This document shows positions 6,442 to 11,538 of a stretch of 11,538 nucleotides of DNA, one piece after another; within the stretch, counting starts at the first letter, position 1; each line of letters opens with the position of its first letter. A program made the translations under genes and the position numbers. The stretch is taken from contig JAFUQY010000270.1 in the NCBI GenBank assembly GCA_017472105.1, forward strand, positions 1 through 11,538, given 5' to 3'. Origin of the DNA: Clostridia bacterium (GTDB lineage: Bacteria > Bacillota_A > Clostridia > Oscillospirales > CAG-272). The notes below the pieces were generated by a model. That model worked only from the letters and a program-made list of their open reading frames with translations. It was not told where the DNA came from and searched no databases.

Positions 6442-7430
6442 AACTCCCGCCTGCCTTTCACGATCAGATATACCAGAAACGGTGCGCCGAGCAGACTCGT
6501 AAAGATGCTCACCGGAAGCTCCGCCTGTGCCATACTCCGCGCGAGAATGTCCGCACCGGTCAGCAGGCATCCGCCGAGAACACCGCTGAGAAGCATCGTG
6601 GAAATGCGGTTGTGCTTTGTCATCATCCGAGCGGCATGCGGCGCGAGCAGTCCGACAAAGCTGATCAGACCCGTCAGACTGACGACGCAGGAAACCGTGA
6701 GCGTAGCGGTCATGAGCACTGCCAGCCGCATTTTTCCGACGCTGACGCCGAGCATGCGCGCTTCCCCTTCCTCCGCGGACAGAAGAATCGTCTGCCGGTG
6801 CAGGAGGAACAGAATCACAAGACAGACGCCGCAGAGGATCATGTTTCCGCCGATGGAATACGCGCTGATCCCGCTGAGACTGCCCATGATCCAGTATTCG
6901 ATCGACGCAAGCTCGCGCTCCGGATCCGCCGTCAGCTTCAAAAACATGAGCACCGTCTGTGCAAGGGCATGCACCGCGATTCCGGCGAGGACGATTGTAC
7001 CCTTTCTGCCGGATCTGTCGAGGGATGACAGTGCCAGAGCAAGCACAACCGCCGCCAATGCTCCGCAGAACGCCGAAGCCGTGACAGCCGCCGTGCCGGA
7101 GAGGAACAGAATTCCCGCCGCCGCACCCGCACTCGCACCGGATGAAACACCGATGATGTCGGGGGATGCCAGCGGATTGCGGAACACGGTCTGGTAGACA
7201 AATCCCGCGGTGCCGAGCGCAAATCCGCCGATGACGCCGACAATGACACGGCTGAGCCGCAGAGTGAGAAAGACCCGCACCTGCATTTCATCCCCGGCGA
7301 GGATTTTTGACAGCTCCAGCGGGTACTTTCCGATGAACAAACTGACAGCAGCCAGGACGATCAGAACGATCACCCCGGCTGTGCAGAGAAATTTACTTTT
7401 CGCTGTACGTGAAGTCATAGAAGGTTTCAT
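6438..7430 (-). CDS. ABC transporter permease, FecCD/BtuC/MolB family
   Basis: The roughly 330-residue polytopic membrane protein is of the FecCD/BtuC family, with about ten hydrophobic segments beginning at residue 14. Seen: the family's first-helix region followed by LRLSRVIVGVIGGFALGTAG, then QTVFRNPLASPDIIGVSSGA, the hallmark N-P-L-A-x-P-x-x-L/I-G-x-x-x-G-A motif. The substrate of such permeases is set mainly by the binding protein, so sequence alone cannot separate ferric chelates, cobalamin and molybdate. The start is uncertain: in-frame ATGs lie at 7439, 7430 and 7418 and a TTG at 7442, none with a clear Shine-Dalgarno site. 7430 is given because it matches usual family length. All options overlap the end of the binding-protein gene by 26-50 bases, implying translational coupling. 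The stop overlaps the ATPase start by GTGA. Confidence 0.85.
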   Translation of the reverse strand: MKPSMTSRTAKSKFLCTAGVIVLIVLAAVSLFIGKYPLELSKILAGDEMQVRVFLTLRLSRVIVGVIGGFALGTAGFVYQTVFRNPLASPDIIGVSSGASAGAAAGILFLSGTAAVTASAFCGALAAVVLALALSSLDRSGRKGTIVLAGIAVHALAQTVLMFLKLTADPERELASIEYWIMGSLSGISAYSIGGNMILCGVCLVILFLLHRQTILLSAEEGEARMLGVSVGKMRLAVLMTATLTVSCVVSLTGLISFVGLLAPHAARMMTKHNRISTMLLSGVLGGCLLTGADILARSMAQAELPVSIFTSLLGAPFLVYLIVKGRREL

Positions 7431-8409
7431 AGTACGCATCAATTATGTCGTCCACTTCGGACTGCGGGCAGAGATCGGGCTGAATCACGCCGGAAAGCCA
7501 TACGGAACCGAGAATTCCGCTGGGTACCGGGCTGTCCCACGCTTCTGCCTTGTCGGGAATCTGATAGACGGTCTTATGTGCAATCGCCCGGCAGGTCGCA
7601 AGATTGGGATCCGCAAGAACGTCTTCCACGGTATAATCCGCGTCGGACGCCAGAATGATGTAGTCGGGATTCCATGTGAGAAGCTGTTCGTAACTGATTT
7701 CCGCCCAGTAGGTGTCGGTCAGTTCAGCCGCCGCATTGATACCGCCAGCGAGACGGATCATGTCGGACTGATACATCGCGTCGCCTGCCGTGGAGAGCAT
7801 GGAGGAGTTGCCGGCGAGATATACGGTGGGCTTGTCCGCGCCTGCGAGCGTTTCGGTCAGACGGGTTTCCTGTGCTTCAGTGAAGGCGAGAAGTTCAGCC
7901 GCTTTGTCCCCGGTGTTGGTAGCATCGGCAATGAGATCAATCATGCCGTTCAGAAGCTCCTGATTTTCGGGATTCACCAGAAGAACGTCAATGCCGAGGG
8001 AGGTCAGGGTTTCCGCCTTATCCTTGAGCTTGAGCGGCAGAATGACAAGGTCGGGTTCCAGAGCCGCACAGCCTTCCAGATCGAATTCCTTTGCGGAGCC
8101 GACGCTGGGCAGTGTGATTACATCCGGTGCGCTGAGGGAGTAAATCGCGCGCTTGTCCGCCTTTGCTTCGATGCCGACCATTTTTTCATCAAGATCGAGC
8201 GCGATGAGAACGCTGGTGGAGATATAGTAGCCGCTGACCAGCTTTTCCGGCTCGTCTTCGATGACAACTTCACGGCCTGCCTGGTCGGTAACCGTGATCG
8301 GGTAGTAGTCGCCGCCATCGTTCTGGTCTTCGGCAGTGTCGTTTTTTGCGCATGCCGCCATGGATCCAGTCATCGCCAGTACCAGCAGCAGGGATACGAG
8401 TTTTTTCAT
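7393..8409 (-). CDS. Substrate-binding lipoprotein, FecB/BtuF/TroA-like (candidate MolA-type)
   Basis: The 338-residue protein begins with a lipoprotein signal: MKK, a hydrophobic stretch at 4-15, and a lipobox ending MAAC with the lipid-bearing Cys at 20, followed by an acidic, flexible linker. It would be tethered outside the membrane. The body is a Peripla_BP_2 (helical-backbone) binding protein: ITVTDQAGREVVI (38-50), a first lobe to about 150, a long linking helix, and a second lobe with LLTWNPDYIIL (243-253) and WDSPVPSGILGSVWL (291-305). AGGTG at 8417-8421 with 7-base spacing supports the start, and a strong promoter lies upstream. It is the first gene of the four-gene operon. The fold class serves iron chelates, haem, cobalamin and, in Haemophilus MolA, molybdate/tungstate. 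The last is preferred only because the operon also carries a MocA-like domain and faces a molybdenum hydroxylase. Confidence 0.85.
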   Translation of the reverse strand: MKKLVSLLLVLAMTGSMAACAKNDTAEDQNDGGDYYPITVTDQAGREVVIEDEPEKLVSGYYISTSVLIALDLDEKMVGIEAKADKRAIYSLSAPDVITLPSVGSAKEFDLEGCAALEPDLVILPLKLKDKAETLTSLGIDVLLVNPENQELLNGMIDLIADATNTGDKAAELLAFTEAQETRLTETLAGADKPTVYLAGNSSMLSTAGDAMYQSDMIRLAGGINAAAELTDTYWAEISYEQLLTWNPDYIILASDADYTVEDVLADPNLATCRAIAHKTVYQIPDKAEAWDSPVPSGILGSVWLSGVIQPDLCPQSEVDDIIDAYYETFYDFTYSEK

Positions 8410-8432
8410 GATAATTCACCTCAAAATGATTT

Positions 8433-8449
8433 GTATAACGGAATTATAC
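8433..8449. promoter_or_regulatory. Inverted repeat over the transporter promoter -10
   Basis: GTATAA (8433-8438) and TTATAC (8444-8449) form a perfect 6-bp inverted repeat with a 5-base spacer, covering the -10 and predicted start of the transporter operon. TATA-type half-sites recall ModE-like molybdate operators, but the spacing differs and the right arm is partly forced by the TATAAT box, so this is a weak candidate. Confidence 0.25.
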
Positions 8450-8471
8450 CATTTCGGCTTGTCAAAATCAA
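8443..8471 (-). promoter_or_regulatory. Promoter of the transporter/fusion operon
   Basis: On the minus strand there is an exact -10 TATAAT (8443-8448) and, 17 bases upstream, the -35 TTGATT (8466-8471). Start of transcription is expected near 8436, leaving a leader of about 27 bases. A TTGACA (8460-8465) also occurs on this strand, but only 11 bases from the -10, which is too close to serve. Confidence 0.75.
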
Positions 8472-8487
8472 TACATTTTGATATAAT
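8459..8487 (+). promoter_or_regulatory. Promoter of the molybdenum hydroxylase operon
   Basis: On the plus strand TTGTCA (8459-8464) and an exact TATAAT (8482-8487) are separated by 17 bases. Start of transcription is expected near 8494, leaving a leader of about 42 bases with the AGGAG site at 8523-8527. The leader is too short to hold a molybdenum-cofactor (moco) riboswitch. The -35 overlaps the spacer of the opposing promoter. Confidence 0.8.
8462..8481. promoter_or_regulatory. Candidate shared operator between divergent promoters
   Basis: TCAAAAT (8462-8468) and ATTTTGA (8475-8481) form a perfect 7-bp inverted repeat with a 6-base spacer. It lies in the spacer of the plus-strand promoter and covers the -35 of the minus-strand one. 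A third copy of TCAAAAT is at 8421-8427, in the leader of the transporter operon. A dimer bound here could silence both operons together. No regulator gene is in the window, so the protein is unknown. Confidence 0.45.
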
Positions 8488-8535
8488 ATTCTATAACAGA
8501 AACCACTGCAAACCTCTCAAACAGGAGTAATTTCA

Positions 8536-9327
8536 ATGATTAACATACAGAAATACGTCCGTGCGCAGAGTCTCGAGGAGGCATGGCAGCTCAATCAGAA
8601 CCGGCACAACCGCATCGTCGCGGGCATGCTGTGGACGAAAATGAGCCGCTCCAACGTGAACACCGCCATCGACCTGTGCGATCTCGGACTTGACACCATC
8701 GAAGAAACGGACACGGAGTTTTCCATCGGCGCAATGGTGACGCTGCGTCAGCTCGAGCTTCATGAAGGGCTGAATGCATACACACGCAATGCGGCGGCGG
8801 AATCGGTCAGTCCCATCGTCGGCGTGCAGTTCCGCAATCTCGCGACCGTCGGCGGCAGTATCTGGGGACGCTTCGGCTTCTCCGATGTGCTGACGCTCCT
8901 CCTCGCCATGGATACCTCGGTTGAATTATACAAGGGCGGCGTTATTCCGCTGGAACAGTTTGCATCCATGTATTACGACCGGGATCTTCTCGTGCGTCTG
9001 ATCGTGAAGAAAACACCCGGCAGAATCGTTTACACCGCGATGCGCAATCAGAGAACCGACTTCCCCACGCTCACCTGCGCCGTATCCGACATCGGCGGCG
9101 AAATCCGTGCCGTCATCGGTGCGCGCCCGGGCCGTGCTGTCCTCATCCGCGACGAAACCGGACTTCTTGCGGGCGGCATCACACCGGAAAGCGCGGAAGC
9201 ATTCGCCGCATACACCGCGGAACACGTGAAAACCGGCAGCAATCTCCGTGCGGGAGCCGCTTACCGGACGCATCTCGCAAAGGTTCTCACCGCGCGCAGT
9301 CTGATGAAGATGGGAGGAATGGAATGA
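8536..9327 (+). CDS. FAD-binding subunit of a xanthine-dehydrogenase-family molybdenum hydroxylase
   Basis: The 263-residue protein is a medium-subunit (CoxM/XdhB/NdhF-like) flavoprotein that passes electrons between the iron-sulfur centres and an acceptor. Seen: the usual N-terminal strand-helix region, then the first FAD loop position reading RIVAGMLWTKM (26-36) instead of the common A-G-G-T-D-L; the second FAD loop LATVGGSIW (102-110), well kept; SDVLTLLLAMD (116-126), as in the family; and a C-terminal domain from about residue 150. It is shorter than the usual 280-295 residues, mainly in the C-terminal half. AGGAG at 8523-8527 with 8-base spacing supports the start. It is the first gene of the hydroxylase operon and overlaps the iron-sulfur subunit by ATGA. 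The altered first loop may mark a subfamily rather than loss of FAD. Confidence 0.85.
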   Translation: MINIQKYVRAQSLEEAWQLNQNRHNRIVAGMLWTKMSRSNVNTAIDLCDLGLDTIEETDTEFSIGAMVTLRQLELHEGLNAYTRNAAAESVSPIVGVQFRNLATVGGSIWGRFGFSDVLTLLLAMDTSVELYKGGVIPLEQFASMYYDRDLLVRLIVKKTPGRIVYTAMRNQRTDFPTLTCAVSDIGGEIRAVIGARPGRAVLIRDETGLLAGGITPESAEAFAAYTAEHVKTGSNLRAGAAYRTHLAKVLTARSLMKMGGME

Positions 9328-9788
9328 TGGAAATCAAGCTGAAACTCAACGGCAGACGGATCACGGAATCCATTGAACCCGATCTGCTTCTCATTGATTT
9401 TCTCCGTGCACATGGCTGTTACAGCGTGAAACGGGGATGCGAAACCTCAAACTGCGGACTCTGCACCGTGCTCATGGACGGAAAGCCGATTCTCTCCTGC
9501 TCCATGCTGACTTCCCGCGCGGACGGTCACGAAATTCTAACACTCGAAGGACTTCAGGAAGAAGCGGCGGATTTTGTCGGATTCATCGCCGATCAGGGCG
9601 CGGATCAGTGCGGATTCTGCAATCCCGGCTTTGTCATGAACACAATCGCCCTGCTCCGCGAAAATCCCGATCCGACGGACGACGAAATTCTGGCGTATCT
9701 GGCGGGCAATCTCTGCCGGTGCTCCGGATATGAAGGTCAGCTCCGCGGAATCCGCAAGTATCTCGACAGCCGCAAAGGAGGCAGATGA
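9324..9788 (+). CDS. 2x[2Fe-2S] iron-sulfur subunit of the molybdenum hydroxylase
   Basis: The 154-residue protein has the standard small-subunit length (CoxS/XdhC/NdhS type). The N-terminal ferredoxin-like domain carries C39, C44, C47 and C59 for the plant-type cluster, and the C-terminal four-helix domain carries C96 and C99 (CGFC) with C131 and C133 (CRC) for the cluster next to molybdopterin. All eight cluster ligands are present, so electron transfer should be intact. Two ATGs (9324, 9327) follow the GGAGG at 9313-9317; the first has 6-base spacing and gives the ATGA overlap with the FAD subunit. Tight coupling to the genes on either side fits equal production of the three subunits. The homologous order FAD, Fe-S, Mo is that of the CO-dehydrogenase-like and many clostridial hydroxylases. 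Confidence 0.95.
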   Translation: MMEIKLKLNGRRITESIEPDLLLIDFLRAHGCYSVKRGCETSNCGLCTVLMDGKPILSCSMLTSRADGHEILTLEGLQEEAADFVGFIADQGADQCGFCNPGFVMNTIALLRENPDPTDDEILAYLAGNLCRCSGYEGQLRGIRKYLDSRKGGR

Positions 9789-11538
9789 TGGAACACAAGG
9801 ACTACAAATCCGTCAACAAATCCGTACGGAAAAAGGACGCCATGCAGCTGCTCCTCGGCAAGCCGGTTTACACCGATGACATCACGCCCGCCGATGCGCT
9901 GGTGGTGAAAATCCTCCGCTCGCCCCATCCGAACGCGATCATCCGAACAATCGACACCTCCGTTGCGAAGAAGGTCCCCGGCGTCGTGGATATCTTCACG
10001 TGGGAGGACGTTCCGAAGCAGCGGTTTGCCATCGCCGGTCAGACCTTCCCCGAGCCCTCCCCCTATGACCGTCTGATTCTCGACCGGCATGTCCGTTTCA
10101 CAGGCGACGCGGCGGCGATCATTGCGGCGGAAACGGAAAAAGCTGCGGAAAAAGCGATGCGGCTGATTAAAATCGACTATGAAGTGCTCGAACCGGTGCT
10201 GGATTTCCGCAAGGCACTGGACAATCCGGTTCTGGTGCATCCCGAGGACGACTGGTTCCCTCCGTGCGAAGTCGGCGGAGATGTGAAGCGGAATCTGGTG
10301 GCGAGCGAAGTCAACGCCGATGGGGATGTGGACGCCGTTCTCTCCGACTGCGATGTCGTCATCGACCGGACTTACCACACAAAATCCTTCAATCAGGCGA
10401 TGATGGAGACCTTCCGGACATACGCCGAGATGGACCGCTACGGCAGACTCCACGTGGTTGCATCGAGCCAGATCGTCTTCCACTGCCGACGGATTCTGTC
10501 CCGCGCGCTCGGCATTCCGAAGAGCAGAATCCGCGTGGAAAAAACCAGGATCGGCGGCGGCTTCGGGGCAAAACAGACCGCTGTCTGCGAAGTCTACCCG
10601 GCGTTCGTTACGCTGAAAACCGGACGTCCCGCCAAGCTGATCTACACCCGCGAGGAATCCCAGATCGCCGGATCTCCGCGTCATGAAATGGAAATCCGCG
10701 TGAAGATCGGCGCTGACCGTGACGGCAAAATCCGCGCGATGGATGTGTACACCCTCTCCAACACCGGCGCGTACGGCGAACACGGTCCCACAACCGTCGG
10801 TCTGTCCGGACACAAGTCGATTCCGATGTACACCGGCAGTCTCGAGGCATTCCGCTTCGGCTACGACGTGGTCTACACCAATCAGCAGGCGGCGGGTGCC
10901 TATCGCGGATACGGTGCGACACAGGGCATTTTCGCCGTGGAATCCGCTGTAAACGAGCTTGCGGAAACCCTCGGCATCGATCCGACCGTCATCCGCGACA
11001 AAAACATGGTCAAGGAAGGCATGATTATGCCCGCGTACTACAACGAACCCGCATCCGCCTGTGCGCTTGACAAATGCATGGCACACTGCAAAGAGCTGTT
11101 CGGCTGGGATGAAAAATACCCCGTGCGCGACATGGGCAACGGAAAAATCCGCACCGCCGGTGTTGCAATGGCGATGCAGGGCTCGTGCATTTCGAACGTC
11201 GACGTCGGTTCCGCAACCGTGAAGCTGAGTGAGGACGGCACGTACAATCTCCTCATCGGTGCGGCGGACATGGGCACGGGATGCGACACCATCCTTGCGC
11301 AGATGCTCGCCGAATGCATGGAATGCGACGTGGATGATGTGGCAGTCTTCGGTGCGGATATGGACGCTTCTCCCTATGACTCCGGTTCCTATGCGTCTTC
11401 CACGACATACATCACCGGCAAGGCAGTCGAAAAAGCGTGCGGTGACTTGAAGAAAAACATCTGTAAAATCGCCGCGGAAATGCTGGAATGCGCGCCGGAT
11501 GAAACAGAATTTGACGGAAAGCAGGTTCGCCGGAAGAA
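9788..11538 (+). CDS. Molybdopterin-binding large subunit of the molybdenum hydroxylase (truncated by right edge)
   Basis: The frame is open from the ATG at 9788 to the window end (583 codons plus two bases) of a subunit usually about 750-800 residues long. It binds molybdopterin cytosine dinucleotide and hydroxylates or oxidises a heterocycle or aldehyde. Seen: the a/b hammerhead domain (about 17-135); FNQAMMET (201-208), the family's Q-x-x-x-E segment; IGGGFGAK (255-262), a cofactor-binding loop; AYRGYGATQG (371-380), where the Arg is the substrate-site arginine of xanthine-dehydrogenase-like members; and GAADMGTGCDTILAQ (491-505), a pterin-binding loop. The catalytic Glu lies in the missing C-terminal part. 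AAAGGAGG (9774-9781) is 6 bases before this ATG and 3 before an alternative one at 9785. The chosen start overlaps the previous stop by one base. Substrate is unknown; purine or other N-heterocycles are plausible from the RGYG motif. Confidence 0.92.
   Translation, partial: MEHKDYKSVNKSVRKKDAMQLLLGKPVYTDDITPADALVVKILRSPHPNAIIRTIDTSVAKKVPGVVDIFTWEDVPKQRFAIAGQTFPEPSPYDRLILDRHVRFTGDAAAIIAAETEKAAEKAMRLIKIDYEVLEPVLDFRKALDNPVLVHPEDDWFPPCEVGGDVKRNLVASEVNADGDVDAVLSDCDVVIDRTYHTKSFNQAMMETFRTYAEMDRYGRLHVVASSQIVFHCRRILSRALGIPKSRIRVEKTRIGGGFGAKQTAVCEVYPAFVTLKTGRPAKLIYTREESQIAGSPRHEMEIRVKIGADRDGKIRAMDVYTLSNTGAYGEHGPTTVGLSGHKSIPMYTGSLEAFRFGYDVVYTNQQAAGAYRGYGATQGIFAVESAVNELAETLGIDPTVIRDKNMVKEGMIMPAYYNEPASACALDKCMAHCKELFGWDEKYPVRDMGNGKIRTAGVAMAMQGSCISNVDVGSATVKLSEDGTYNLLIGAADMGTGCDTILAQMLAECMECDVDDVAVFGADMDASPYDSGSYASSTTYITGKAVEKACGDLKKNICKIAAEMLECAPDETEFDGKQVRRK

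Noticed and set aside
5614..7197. A 527-codon open frame on the plus strand
   Set aside because: It crosses the ATPase and permease genes antisense and shows no family motif; its composition is that of an antisense shadow.
7393..8409. Reading the binding protein as an iron-siderophore receptor
   Set aside because: The fold allows it, but nothing else in the window concerns iron uptake, and no Fur-box-like 19-bp sequence was seen at its promoter. It is kept only as the main alternative.
8488..8535. Molybdenum-cofactor riboswitch before the hydroxylase genes
   Set aside because: The leader after the predicted start of transcription is about 42 bases, far too short for the moco RNA, and no stable hairpin is visible.
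9737..11086. A 449-codon open frame on the minus strand
   Set aside because: It lies opposite the molybdopterin subunit, whose frame carries clear family motifs (GGGFGAK, RGYG, GAADMGTG). The minus-strand translation has no recognisable domain, so it is a shadow of GC-rich codon use.
4574..11538. Selenium-dependent molybdenum hydroxylase gene set
   Set aside because: The MocA-like domain and hydroxylase fit, but no YqeB-like protein, selenophosphate gene or NifS-like gene is seen in the window. The N-terminal NTPase has THEP1-type DEIG rather than a recognisable YqeC pattern, so selenium use cannot be claimed.

Overview
The window looks like a moderately GC-rich Gram-positive anaerobe of the Clostridia (Oscillospiraceae/Lachnospiraceae-like, gut or similar habitat). 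The evidence is strong GGAGG-type ribosome binding sites, a short lipoprotein signal on the transporter binding protein, housekeeping-type TTGACA/TATAAT promoters, an intracellular family-51-like arabinofuranosidase, UroD/MtaA-type methyltransferases and an anaerobe-type molybdenum hydroxylase. The taxonomic guess is inference. No RNA genes, IS elements, phage genes or CRISPR arrays were seen, and no stretch over 300 bases lacks a gene.

Layout. (1) 1-606, minus: the N-terminal part of an M20D-type amidohydrolase, running off the left edge and driven by a near-perfect sigma-70 promoter. (2) 757-2193, plus: a GH51-like alpha-L-arabinofuranosidase, divergent from the amidohydrolase and ending at a bidirectional terminator (2198-2233). 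(3) 4493-2248, minus: a two-gene operon of two different uroporphyrinogen-decarboxylase-fold proteins. One has the MtaA-type Zn pattern H-x-C...C; the other has H-x-C with a His where the last Cys would be. (4) 8409-4574, minus: a four-gene operon with overlapping ends encoding a lipoprotein binding protein, a FecCD/BtuC-type permease, its ATPase, and a fusion of a THEP1-like P-loop NTPase with a MocA/MobA-like nucleotidyltransferase. (5) 8536 to the right edge, plus: a three-gene operon with 4-base or 1-base overlaps encoding the FAD, 2x[2Fe-2S] and molybdopterin subunits of a xanthine-dehydrogenase-family molybdenum hydroxylase. The large subunit is cut by the window end.

Regions 4 and 5 face away from each other across 126 bases holding two strong promoters whose -35 regions nearly touch, with a perfect 7-bp dyad between them. 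Read together they suggest one functional module. A BtuCDF/FecBCD-fold importer (the class that includes Haemophilus MolABC) would bring in molybdate or tungstate. The NTPase-cytidylyltransferase fusion would finish or load the cofactor, and the divergent operon makes the enzyme that uses it, probably under one shared regulator. The transporter's substrate, the enzyme's substrate and the partnership itself are inferred from context. The fusion protein and the shared control region are the most interesting parts of the window.
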